Shown here piece by piece: positions 1-36,700 of a DNA stretch of 64,000 nucleotides (positions are counted from its first letter, which is position 1; the number at the start of each line of letters is the position of its first letter). The translations under genes and the position numbers were made by a program. Origin of the DNA: Antedon mediterranea (Eukaryota; Echinodermata; Crinoidea; Comatulida; Antedonidae); NCBI RefSeq assembly GCF_964355755.1, contig NC_092679.1:2728001-2792000 (forward strand). Reading direction: 5' to 3'. Under the pieces are notes generated by a model. It saw only the letters and a list, made by a program, of their open reading frames with translations, did not search any database and had not been told where the DNA came from.

Positions 1-190
1 AAAACAGGCTTTTTCCTGTCGACGTTAGTCGACGCTATCGTAAACAATAATCGGCAATCTTCTACGTAAACATTGAACTGTTAACGATTTACAGGAAAAG
101 GTACTCGCTATCGTTATCATTCCATTTTCAAACGATCGTCGTTGAACTGTTACGATCAACGACGATAGCGTCGACAGGAAAACAGGCTTA
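1..190. mobile_element. Foldback/MITE-like element, family C
   Basis: The ends are inverted repeats of each other (CCTGTCGAC near the left end, GTCGACAGGAAAACAGGCTT at the right), and internal blocks such as CGACGCTATCG also recur inverted. A related copy lies at 35897-36036, so this is a dispersed family and not a unique hairpin. No coding capacity is seen. The left end may be clipped by the window edge. Confidence 0.7.
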
Positions 191-237
191 GTGTTTTCAG
201 TTCAACGACGATCGTTTGAAAATGATTAAGTTGGAAT

Positions 238-640
238 GATAACTTGTCGGTTATTACTAACTTGTTGGTTATTACTAACTTGTTGGTTATTACTAACTTG
301 TTGGTTATTACTAACTTGTCGGTTATTACTAACTTGTCGGTTATTACTAACTTGTCGGTTATTACTAACTTGTCGGTTATTACTAACTTGTTGGTTATTA
401 CTAACTTGTTGGTTATTACTAACTTGGTGGTTATTACTAACTTGTTGGTTATTACTAACTTGGTGGTTATTACTAACTTGTTGGTTATTACTAACTTGTT
501 GGTTATTACTAACTTGTTGGTTATTACTAACTTGTTGGTTATTACTATCTTATCGATTTTACTAACTTGTCGGTTATTACTACCTTGTTGGTTATTACTA
601 ACTTGTCGGTTATTACTAACTTGTTGGTTATTCGTTGTGG
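238..640. repeat. 18-bp minisatellite
   Basis: About 22 head-to-tail copies of an 18-bp unit (TTGTCGGTTATTACTAAC, with C/T or G variation at the fifth base). All forward frames stay open for long stretches only because the unit length is a multiple of three, so the repetitive ORFs here are not genes. It directly abuts the family C foldback element. Confidence 0.95.
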
Positions 641-660
641 TTAACCTTTACTATTTAAAA

Positions 661-1259
661 TAGTGCTGTAAATAGATCAACCGAAATATGAACGAATAGT
701 AAAATAATATACATAATAATGAATATAGAATAATAAATGAATATAGAATAATAATGATAATAAATAATGAATTATATGTAAATTTATTTGGAAATATTGG
801 TTATAAACAAATGCTAAATGGACGAGGTTTGCAGTATCAAATATAATATAATACAGTGCAGTAAACTTAATACATTATATATAACGCTCGCGTACCATCT
901 AGGTCGTGCCCACAGATGGTTCTCGAATACACAGCAATTTCAGCGTAAAAAAATGCTTTTTTTAATGTACGTACTGCAGGACGATAATAGTTATTATTGT
1001 TCACAGAAACGAATAAATAGACACGATGATTTATGTATTTTTAAACTGAAATTAGCACACTGGGAATTACTTCCGAAAGAGAAACTTGTCACAAAATGAG
1101 TCCAAATTTGTTATTTGGACTCATTTAAACAAACCCAATTTGTGTTTTGTGTGTAACATTAGTTTTGAGGGATGGGGAAGAGGATATGGGTACAAAGAAG
1201 AACAATGTTTTAATATATTATTTATCTACTCAGTAACGAAATATGTTTTTCACTTTGAT
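661..1259. other. A+T-rich spacer, no gene seen
   Basis: Low-complexity A+T-rich DNA with AATAAT/GAATATAG runs at 700-790. Short ORFs at 818-1099 and 1086-1337 have no recognisable domain, splice context or homology to neighbours. I see nothing else in this stretch. Confidence 0.5.
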
Positions 1260-3395
1260 AGGCCTATAAATAATATGCCACTTGATACAGTAACACATTT
1301 GCGATTTAATACTTTGTTAAAACTGTCACGGTCATAGTCCATTGAAATAGCATAGTACATGTAACGATACACGTACCACTACAACGTTTATATTCTTTGT
1401 AATTATTAATTAATACAAACGTTGAGAAGCAACTGTCAGTAGTACAGTTTATTTGTATATTGTACGTTTTATATAACAGTAGGGCCTACTCACAGGCCTA
1501 TAAATAATATACCACTTGATACAGTAACACATTTGCGACTTAATACTTTGTTAAAACTGTCACTGTCATAGTCCATTGAAATAGCATAGTACATGTAACG
1601 ATACACGTACCACTACAACATTTATATTCTTTGTAATTATTAATTAATACAAACGTTGAGAAGCAACTGTCAGTAGTACAGTTTATTTGTATATTGTACG
1701 TTTTATATAACAGTAGGGCTGTGTTACAACCGTTAATGTAGAAAACGCCAGCTAATGTCGAAACAACCGTTAATGTAGAACAATCCACCGCTTATGTAGT
1801 AAAACCTCCAGCTTATGTAGAAACACCAACAGCTTATGTAGTAAATAAAAATCAACACCAGCTAATGTAGAAACAGTCAACAGCTTATGTAGTAACGAAA
1901 ATTGCCTCCCAGCTTATGTAGTTACTATCGCCAGCTAATGTAGAAAATGTTATATATATTTTACAAAAATGTCTCATTTATATGCCAGTGCATCGATCTT
2001 TACTTAGCTATCAATCTTTCCACCTCTCGTAAGCAACCAACTTTCTAAAACGACCACACATCGTAAGCAACCATCTCTGTTAAGGGACCGCTTCTCATAA
2101 TCGACCACCTCTCGTAAGGGATTACCTCCTCTCATAAGGGACCACTTCTCATAACCGACCACCTCTCGTAAGCGACCACCTCTTTTAAGGACCACACCTT
2201 TCGTAAATGACCACCTCTTTTAAGGGACCACGACCTCTTTCTCTCTATTAAAGGACCGCTTCTCATAATCGTCAGTGACGACTCTTTTAAAGGACCACCT
2301 CTCTTAACGACCCCACCTCTTGTAAGTGACCTCTTATAAAGGACCACCACCTCTATTAAGGGACTTCTTCTCATAATCGACCATCTTCCATCACAATGAC
2401 CTCTCGAAAGTGACCACCTCTATTGCGACGACCAGTGTCTCTGTTAAGGGACCGCTTCTTATCATTGACCACTTCCGAGAGGTGGTCGATTATGATAAAT
2501 GGTCCCTTAAAAGAGACGGTGGTTGTTCAATAGAGGTGATCACTTACAAGAGGTGGTCTATTATAAGCAGTGGTCCCTTAATAATAGAAACGGTGGACGT
2601 TCAACAGAGGTAGTCACTTACCAGAGGTCGTTGTGACGGGAGATGCTTGCACATGAATTATAGACATTTTTGTAAAATATATAACATTTTCTACATTAGC
2701 TGGCGATAGTAACTACATAAGCTGGGAGGCAATTTTCGTTACTACATAAGCTGTTGACTGTTTCTACATTAGCTGGTGTTGATTTTTATTTACTACATAA
2801 GCTGTTGGTGTTTCTACATAAGCTGGAGGTTTTACTACATAAGCGGTGGATTGTTCTACATTAACGGTTGTTTCGACATTAGCTGGCGTTTTCTACATTA
2901 GCGGTTGTAACAGGGCCTACTCACAGGCCTATAAATAATATACCACTTGATACAGTAACACATTTGCGACTTAATACTTTGTTAAAACTGTCACTGTCAT
3001 AGTCCATTGAAATAGCATAGTACATGTAACGATACACGTACCACTACAACGTTTATATTCTTTGTAATTATTAATTAATACAAACGTTGAGAAGCAACTG
3101 TCAGTACTAAAGTTTATTTGTATATTGTACGTTTTATATAACAGTAGGGCCTACTCACAGGCCTATAAATAATATACCACTTGATACAGTAACACATTTG
3201 CGACTTAATACTTTGTTAAAACTGTCACTGTTATAGTCCATTGAAATAGCATAGTACATGTAACGATACACGTACCACTACAACGTTTATATTCTTTGTA
3301 ATTATTAATTAATACAAACGCTGAGAAGCAACTGTCAGTACTACAGTTTATTTGTATATTGTACGTTCTATATAACAGTAGGGCCTACACTCACA
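1260..3395. repeat. 234-bp tandem repeat, four units, interrupted
   Basis: Units begin with AGGCCTATAAATAATAT at 1260, 1494, 2925 and 3159. Both uninterrupted intervals are exactly 234 bp. Between units 2 and 3 the interval is 1431 bp, which is 234 plus a 1197-bp insertion (the foldback element at 1723-2912). Units are nearly identical, with a few substitutions, and have no coding potential. Confidence 0.93.
1723..2912. mobile_element. Large foldback transposon-like element (~1.2 kb)
   Basis: The outer arms, about 1723-1975 and 2665-2912, are close to perfect inverted repeats starting TGTTACAACCG and ending CGGTTGTAACA. Each arm carries tandem sub-repeats of the type AGCT(A/T)ATGTAG. The centre (about 2000-2640) contains degenerate copies of CACCTCTCGTAAG in opposite orientations on its two sides. 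The insert disrupts a 234-bp tandem array. GGGC flanks both ends and may be a short target-site duplication. No transposase ORF is present, so it is non-autonomous. Confidence 0.88.
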
Positions 3396-4981
3396 GTAAT
3401 GCGTTTATTTGTACATGATTGTGTTATACATCTAACAGTACCCACACTCACATTAAATTCAATGGCGACCACAAATGTTAATACGTATTTACAGTAATGT
3501 CCAAGTATTGCAATACTTATCTATATATAGGTTTTAGGTTAATTCCCTACGGGCCAATAAATTTACCTACAGCTGGTGGTACTTGTGTTAAAGCAAAGAG
3601 TTATTATTGGAATGTTCCATTCATCGGAAATCAATACATTTGTATAAATGTATATTAAATCTATCAAAATAGTATGTTTTTAAGAAAATAGGTCTGTCTT
3701 CAACATTATGATGCTGTACTCGAGCTGTTCAACCGGTTTTCATCCATTAAAAACAGTTATCGTTGGAGGAGATAGGAAAATGCGAAGCATCCTCATATTA
3801 TTGTATGCGGGTATTTTTCAAGATAGACATGCATTGGACAGTGTATACCACGATCGGAAAACACCCCTATTTGGGGCAAATCATTGAACCTAAATTCGTT
3901 TTAATCGTCAATAACTAATTATCGAACTCCATTTAATTAGTAAACAGGGTTACATCAGGTGGTTAAAATCAGTATCGAAAGTACGAACCAACTTTATATA
4001 CCATCGAGTAAACATTCTAGAAGTAAGGCGCGATTTACCGAATTTTGCCCTTACGTAAATTTATATATAGATATTGAATAAATTCATCTGGTTCCAAATA
4101 ATTATAATAGTTTATTTTAATATATTATACATGCATGATATCATGAATATCCACCCACATAATAATAGGCAAATAAACGATGTCTCTATGCGCTCGACAA
4201 TAAAGAGAAAGAGTGGAAAACAAAAAGAAGAGAACAAAAACTCCAAGCTAGCACCCAAACTGGAGTATTGAGATACACCATCACCGCTTACTGGGGATCA
4301 GTGTGTAAGTACCCCAGTTAGCATCGGTTAAGTCTTTTCAGAAAACAACAACAGGCAAGAAAGGTAAAAGCAAAAATAAAAAAATGATAGTTGGCCATAT
4401 TGCAAAGACCCTCGGAAAATTAAACGAAACCTCTAAACACGGACCGATACAGTTATTTCTCCAACTCTATTTTCAACTCTCTTGATTTCAAAGTATTAAA
4501 GATAATATATAATTGTTTTATTAATTCTAATTTGAGATCACCGACTAACGCCGAAGACTGTATGTTAACCAACGCAGCTAAACACAAGAGTTTTATTAAT
4601 TTGCCTAGTCCCGGTAACGGTTGTAACTTTGCATTGTAAATATATACCTATTGTTTTGTAGGTAGAGATGAAAAGCTCAACCCTTGTTATTTTGTTTTTC
4701 AAATTCCCAATCGTTTATCATTTCAATGATTCCTTTCTTTGGTAACTCGTTTCTGTTCACTTGAATGCGTTTGATCTAAAGAATCGTGTTTACGCATCAC
4801 CAGTTATACGCATTCAATAATTGTGTGCCTGTTGCCAGAATATCACTTTCCTAGACCTTTCATCCCGGCAATAACGTTTACAGTCTGTGGGGGTGCAACT
4901 TATTACGCTGATGGTTTAAAATATTCCTGATGATATTATAAATCAAATAATTTTGGAGCGAAAAAAAACCCAGAATTTAGT
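3396..4981. other. Upstream region of gene 1; no gene seen
   Basis: A+T-rich unique DNA between the tandem array and the first coding exon of gene 1. The 65-codon ORF at 4074-4271 has no recognisable feature. Promoter and 5' UTR of gene 1 presumably lie here, but I see no convincing TATA or initiator signal that would fix the start of transcription. Confidence 0.4.
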
Positions 4982-29079
<24,098 letters not shown>

Positions 29080-30793
29080 AAGCAAACAACAAAACGTTAT
29101 ATTGTAATACAATTGCAGCTTAGATTTTATATTTTGAATTATGTGTAGCTTAGGAGATCATATACAATGAAATTGTTTTATTTTTATACTTGCTTACTTT
29201 ATATATACAAACATTACCTGTAGAAATAAGGTCGTTCTTAAATAGAGGTATGTTTTAATTAATGCATGTGTTATTATAAACCATGTGTTTGTGTACATTT
29301 CATTTCAATATGTTCCTTTCTATTTCTAAAAGTATTTGTAACACATTTACACATTAGAGGTTTTAAATATCGTGGATTACTTTATTACTTTAGAGATTTG
29401 TGGTTATACAGTATTCAAGGTATTGAATAACATATGAAGAAGAACATACTACTCTATTTTGATATTTAAACTACTTTATATATGATATATTATATAAGAT
29501 GTGTGGTATATTTTTGTTAGAAAATTTCAGACTATTTTTGTGATTATCAAATTGTCACATGTTTGCCTTCATCGTAAGTGCCTTATTTGCTTGAAGTTGA
29601 ACAGCAAACTGTTTTAAAAATAAATTGGATATAATTCTGAAAATATAATTTTTATTCTCGAATAGATTCGTTTGAAATCGTGCGAAAATGGTCTGTAAAT
29701 TTATTTTTATTTTAAATAAAATATTTTTTATCGATTTGAAGTTTACCAAGTAAAGTTGTGAGTAATTATTTGATATGTGTTTTTTTGTCACAGCTTTTTA
29801 ATCAATGATAAATTATGTATAAACATACCAATACTGTCAAAATACATTGCTGTTAACGATTTAAAAGTCACAGGCGATTGTAGGATGATCCATCGCATCG
29901 CGATAGAGTCAAAATAAATACTTTTTAGTAATTCATTCAACATTTATTTAGAAACAGTTCAAGAAATAAAGAAGCAGACATTTACAATAAAACTTGGTTC
30001 CCACTAGCGACGCAACGTAAGTGATTTGACCAATCACAAGCGATGGATTATTTGAACTGTCGCTTGTCATTGGTCAACAAACTTTACGTCCTTTTGTTAC
30101 GTCCTAGTGGGAACCAAGCTTAAATACGAACTGTTTAACTTGCGTTGCGCTTACGTCGTTGCGTCTAAAATCAGCAACAATGTTATGTCCTTTCTAATTC
30201 AATAATATCACACTTTACTGAAAGAATAACGGTATAATTTACAATAACAACAAACACGGAAATTCCCCCACACCTACCAACCGATCTTCAGCTTTAGTGA
30301 ATAATAACCGTATAGTAATAATTGAAAAGACTTTTAGTGTATACAATTGTTATTATTGATTGAAAGAGGGAATTATTGAATATGTTCCTTGACTTAAGAT
30401 AATGATCTACTGTATGAAGTTTCTGTTTCCTGAAAATTCACCCAAATGATACTATCAAATTTTAGAATTTTAATTTTTAACAATTGGAAGCTCTTCGATG
30501 ATATCGATACAAATCAAACTATTGAACCAGACAATAATATACTGACTGCTAATATTTCCTCATGCCATACTTTATCAGTTATTGTATGAATACCACGATG
30601 TCACCTTTCTAACACTTGGCCCAACATATGCTGATATAGCTCTTATCAATTCATAAGTTAGTTAAAGCTCATATTGTACGTTTACTGCGTGACATAGTTG
30701 CTGGGATCAGACCTCTTTGTAACATCAATTATAGGCCTACTTAACATTTAACTTCGTAACAGATCTTCATTCGTTGTTGTGTGAGACACAATA
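29080..30793. other. Spacer between genes 1 and 2
   Basis: Contains the 3' UTR of gene 1, with candidate AATAAA signals near 29916 and 29965. A family A element (29991-30121) and the upstream region of gene 2 follow. The block ATTTCCTCATGCCATAC (30554-30570) recurs upstream of gene 3. Confidence 0.6.
29991..30121. mobile_element. MITE-like family A, short intact copy
   Basis: AACTTGGTTCCCACTAGCGA left, CCTAGTGGGAACCAAGCTTA right. Inner arms GACCAATCACAAGCGA and TCGCTTGTCATTGGTC are complementary, making a near-complete 131-bp palindrome. Confidence 0.88.
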
Positions 30794-33700
30794 ATGTTAC
30801 CATTTATGCTGCTTATATTATTGGAACTGCTGATACGTAAGTTTAATGTTATTTATAGGGTATACCCTCCAATTAAAGACCACTATTGGCACAACAGATG
30901 GATAGTCTATTAGTGTTGGTCACTAATTGGAATAAATTGATGAAAGATTCTGAACCAGATATGTTGTTTTTTTGTTCAACCAGAATACAGAGCTTGGGAA
31001 GGTTTTAGTTGGAGCCTGGAGAATTAGGCAATTTACACTCATAGGGTGCGCAACGCAGGGACGTTACGCGCAACGCAAATTAATTTGTGACCAATCATAT
31101 CGATTCGACGGATCATTCATAATCGCGCCGTGATTGGTCATGTTACTTGCATATTGCGTTTCGTCCTAGTGGGAACCGTCTTAAACATTCACAGACTAGG
31201 CCTTACTAATTATTCCTGCTGCAACCGCAATAATAAAATAATTATTTGCATACAATTTGAATATATAATCGATATACGTTATAAGTACGACATATTTAAA
31301 AGGAAAACAATATTTTTCTGTTTCGTAGTATTGATTTTAAAATATTTATCCTTGTTCTTACATTGAACCTATCCATTTTATGGGCAATAATACAATTATT
31401 TTACTGAGAAGTTTATACGGCCAACTTTTGCCAAACTAAAACTTGGTTCCCACTAGAGACACAACACAAGGCCCTGTAAACAGTTCGAATATTTTATCTT
31501 GCTTGTGATTGGTCAAATCGCTCACATAAAAGCGCCATAATTCCAACCACCCATCACCTGCACATTTAAGTGTTATTTTCTACTGGTCTCTGGTGACCAT
31601 GTTAGGTTGAAAATAATTCATAATAATGTTGTTCTTAAATCTTCATTAGATTGGAACAGAGTCGAAGCCCGGGTGATACATGAAGGAATTTGTTATGAAA
31701 ATGGAATAACGTATGAAAAGCAAGTAAGAAAGATGGGCTGCGACAGCATATCATGGTAAGATTTGTTTGTTTTCTGCTCTGTGTTCGTCCGCCAACAAAA
31801 CACTACCTTTGTCGCGTTTGCGTGTCTCCCAAATATGGACACCTTTCCCAAAATCCCCGGTAATGCAATTTCAAGCTTCTTTTTTTTTTTTGCAATAATT
31901 TTAAGAAAGTATCAAACAAGATGGTAATATTAGTAATATCAATCAATAGATTTAGAGGTGATCTTGGTGGATCGTTTGTTACATAATTATTCTAGGCAAT
32001 ATTTGGTATTTTGATTATCATGGAGAATATTAACGTTTTCTAAATGATCTTATCTTAACATTATCTTGAATAAACCAATCCTGTTCTTTTTTACAGTACT
32101 TGCATCGATCTTAGATGGGAATGCACAAAATTAGCATGTCCAGGTAGGCATTCGTTTATTTGATAAGCCATATAACGTTGGGTTGTTATACCGCTCAAAT
32201 AGACTTCCGTTTTCGTTTTAAAATACAAGGAAACTTTCTACATGTAAAAATATATTTTGTATTGAAATAAAAATTGGAAAGATAATAGAAAGAATCTAGT
32301 ATAATACAACCCTGATTGTTCATTAGTTCATACATCGCAGAGGTCCCTTTTTATTGTTCAATTAATGTATTGTTAAGCGAAAATACTAAATTTAGGGAGA
32401 TAGTGTTGAAAAGGCTTCCGCATTTCTGTTCAGTCCGCTACAAATATCCTAAAACTTTCTAGAATTAACTGCTTCCGTGTCTTTGGTGTATCGTGATTGA
32501 TGGCCATGTCTGGGTAGGGGGTGGGAGAAATCATTAATTCTTTAATTCAATAGATTGCCAATCATATATACAAAATTATTGGAACGTACTGTAACAGTTC
32601 GCCTTCTGATCGCCATAAATAAATCTATTTCAAAGGAACTTATTTCCTAATGTTTTGTCGTGTTTTACCTTCAATTATTACATACGGCATCAGGTGGTTC
32701 CATTTATCGTCCAAATTGATTATAAATGTAATATTGTCTTTTGAGAAAGCCTGTCCTAGGCACTCTTACAGTATGTCCCTATTCGAAAATATAATAAATA
32801 CCGTTATAATAGTTAGAAATAATCTTCATATGGAAGCGGTTCAAACAATGTGTGAATACTTTTTTTTTATTTCTTAGTATATACTGTAATTTATTATTCT
32901 AATTAACAGTAAGAAAATCGAGAATTAAGAGAGAAGTAGAATATAATGCAACGACTACCGAGCCATCGACTACCGAGCCGTCGACTACCGAACCGTCGAC
33001 TACAGAACCGTCGACTACAGAACCATCGACTACCGAACCATCGACTACCGAGCCGTCGACTACAGAGCCGTCGACTACAGAACAATCGACAACCGAGCTG
33101 TCGACTACCAAGCCATCGACTACAGTCGAGCCATTGACTACAGAACAATCGACTACAGAACCGTCGACTACCGAGCCATCGACTACCGAACCATCGACTA
33201 CCAAGCCATCGACTACAGAGCCATCGACTACCGAGCCGTCGACTACCGAGCCGTCGACTACCGAGCCGTCGACTACCGAGCCGTCGACTACCGAACCGTC
33301 GACTACCGAACCGTCGACTACAGAACCGTCGACTACCGAACCATCGACTACCGAACCATCGACTACCGAGCCGTCGACTACAGAGCCGTCGACTACAGAA
33401 CAATCGACAACCGAGCTGTCGACTACCAAGCCATCGACTACAGTCGAGCCATTGACTACAGAACAATCGACTACAGAACCGTCGACTACCGAGCCATCGA
33501 CTACCGAGCCATCGACTACAGAGCCATCGACTACCGAGCCATCGACTACCGAGCCATCGACTACCGAGCCATCGACTACCGAGCCATCGACTACCGAGCC
33601 GTCGACTACCGAACCGTTGACTACACAACCGTCGACTACAGAACCGTCGACTACCGAACCGTCGACTACCGAGCCGTCGACTACAGAGCCGTCGACTACA

Positions 33701-36700
33701 GAACAATCGACAACCGAGCTGTCGACTACCAAGCCATCGACTACAGTCGAGCCATTGACTACAGAACAATCGACTACAGAACCGTCGACTACCGAGCCAT
33801 CGACTACCGAGCCATCGACTACAGAGCCATCGACTACCGAGCCATCGACTACCGAGCCGTCGACTACCGAGCCGTCGACTACCGAACCGTCGACTACAGA
33901 ACCGTCGAGTACAGAACCGTCGAGTACAGAACCATCAACTACCGAGCCGTCGACTACAGAGCCGTCGACTACAGAACAATCGACAACCGAGCTGTCTACA
34001 GTCGAGCCATTGACTACAGAACAATCGACTACAGAACCGTCGACTACCGAGCCATCGACTACCGAGCCATCGACTACCGAGCCGTCGACTACCGAGCCGT
34101 CGACTAACGGAGCCGTCGACAACGGAGCCGTCGACTACAGAACAACATGTTTATGTCTAACAACTGATTCACTAACCACTGAGCCATCGACTACTGAGCC
34201 ATCAACTACTGAGCCAGCGACTACTGAGCCATCGAATACCGAGCCATCGAATACCGAGCCACTGATTACAGAGCCATCGACTACAGAGCCATCGACTACA
34301 GAGCCATCGACTACAGAGCCATCGACTACAGAGCCATCGACTACAGAGCCATCGACTACAGAGCCATCGACCACTGAGCCATCGACCACCGAGCCATCGA
34401 CTACAGAGCCATCGACTTCAGAGCCGTCGACTACAGTCGAGCCGTCGACTACAGAGCCGTCGACTACAGAGCCGTCGACTACAGAGCCGTCGACTACAGA
34501 GCCGTCGACTACAGAGCCGTCGACTACAGAGCCGTCGACTACAGAGCCGTCGACTACAGATCCGTCGACTACAGAGCCGTCGACTACCGAACCGTCGACT
34601 ACCGAACCCTCGACTGCCGAACCATCGACTGCCGAACCATCGACTATCGAAGCATCGACTACGGAACCATCGAATAAGTCTAAGTCATCAGAAAAAGTCT
34701 CAACGACTGAGCCATCTCAATCCTCGACGATTGAGCCATCGACAACTCCAGTATCAATTTCTAGGAGTGTCACGACCGTTTTGTCACTAACACCTTGTGA
34801 ATGTGGTTCAACAGCAGAAACTGTAGTTTGTATGTTTAACAGTCAAGTTTACAATGCAGGTGATGAAAGGTTTGAAGAAGAAGGATGCAATACGTGGTAA
34901 GTTTAAACTAAAACATTATAAAAATGTGTAAATTAAAATGTATGTCATAGGCTTAAGGGGCATTCCCACCTGTTTACTGTCACATGAAAATCGAATAATC
35001 CTTAAACGTACACATAGACTATGTTTAACAACGACATTATGTTATTGACATATTAACTCTCTTGCTAAAATTGGAGTATCAAAGTTAAATCTAAATAAAG
35101 GTTCGAATTTGTATCATCATACGCATTGGCCTGATTTTGTAACGCACACGCCGGCTAATGTCTCAAGAAAAGGCCATATACATGGTTGTATAGTCGCGTG
35201 CTCAAGTTAGTGTTTACCGACCGACCGACCAAAAGGGTACTCAATAAAAGTTTCAAATAAACCTACCAAAAATGTAGTCAACTTCGCACAACGTTTTTTT
35301 AAAATTATTTTATTTTGATATTCTTCTTTTTTACCCCAAATAGTACCTGCAATACTGGAAAATGGGAGTGTACTGATATAGGCCTAGACTGCCAAGGTAA
35401 GGTTAAACACAAACCAAAATCAAACTTAAGCTGGATTCCCACTAGAACGTAACGCAAAGACGTAAACGCAACGCAAGCGTTTTAACCAATGACAAGCGAA
35501 GTTATAGAGAGTTAGCAATCACAAGCGAATAAGCCATCGTTTGTGATTGGTCAATTCACTTGCGTTGCGTTACGTCCTTGCGTTGCGTCGCTAGTGGGAA
35601 CCACGTTTTACTGACAAACAAATTGATTACAATACAATTTATGTATTATCTATGTTTTTTATTTTCCATATATGGACACCTTCTCAACATTTAGACAAGT
35701 GAGTATTAATTTGTTTATATTAAATTAGAATATCTTAATTATTATTCTATTACAATATAAAATAATTAATATAATATAGCAGGTTTATTTTGTAGCATAT
35801 GTATTTATGTTTGTAGTAGGTTTAAATTTATAGCTGGTTTATTTCTGTAGCATATTTTAAATGTTTATAATTCTAGTGTAGCATACTTCACCGTAAAAGC
35901 CTGTTTTCCTGTCGATGTTGTGATACCGATAGCGAGTACCTTTTCCTGTAAATCGTTAGCATTTCAATGTTTACGTAGAAGATCGCCGATTATTGTTAAC
36001 GATAGCGTCGAATAACGTCGACAGGAAAACAGGTTTAAATTGAAATAAGGATTTCGTAGCTACAACTTTAGTAGCAACGACTTTTGTAGCAACACCTTTT
36101 GTAGCATACACTAAATGATATCTACTTTTACAATGCAGAACTGTTGTCCAGATGAGCTTTACCCTGAACTTAACCTTCAGCACTATTGCAAATGATATCG
36201 AAGAGTTCAAAACGTAAGTGGACGCTTCCATAATGCTTGGTTCCCACTAGAACGTAACGCAAGGACGTAAACGCAACGCAAGCGTTTTAACCAATGACAA
36301 GCGAAGTTATAGACAGTTAGCAATCACAAGCGAATAAGCCATCGCTTGTGATTGGTCAATTCACTTGCGTTGCGTAACGTCCTTGCGTTGCGTCGCTAGT
36401 AGTGGGAACCACTACAGTAGAACGCAACACAGCGACGTATTGACCTAAAGTGCCGTATAGCGCAATCACAAGTGGGAACCGACGACACAACAGTACTGCA
36501 AACATCGCATGTTTGATTTCACGCAGGCGGAGGCAAACACAATTATTGTAAGGGCATTTGCTTACGTTGCGTAGGTTGCGTTACGTTGCGTCGCTAGTGG
36601 GAATCAAGTTTTAGATCCAACTTCATTTCTTTCAATTCTGACGGAATACAACAAGTTTTCAAGTTATATAATACAATTCAGTAATTGTTTCAATTTATTT

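Noticed and set aside
238-640. CRISPR-like regular repeats
   Set aside because: Contiguous tandem units with no spacers, in a eukaryotic sequence.
244-663. 139-codon ORF of VITNLL repeats
   Set aside because: Produced by the 18-bp minisatellite; both overlapping frames are equally open and there is no gene context.
32899-34122. Long minus-strand ORF of VVDGS repeats (also 43474-44823, 50906-51586, 57726-58415)
   Set aside because: These are the antisense of TTEPS-type mucin exons. A repeat unit of 15 or 30 bp without stops stays open on both strands. The plus strand has splice sites, leader and TM exons; the minus strand has none.
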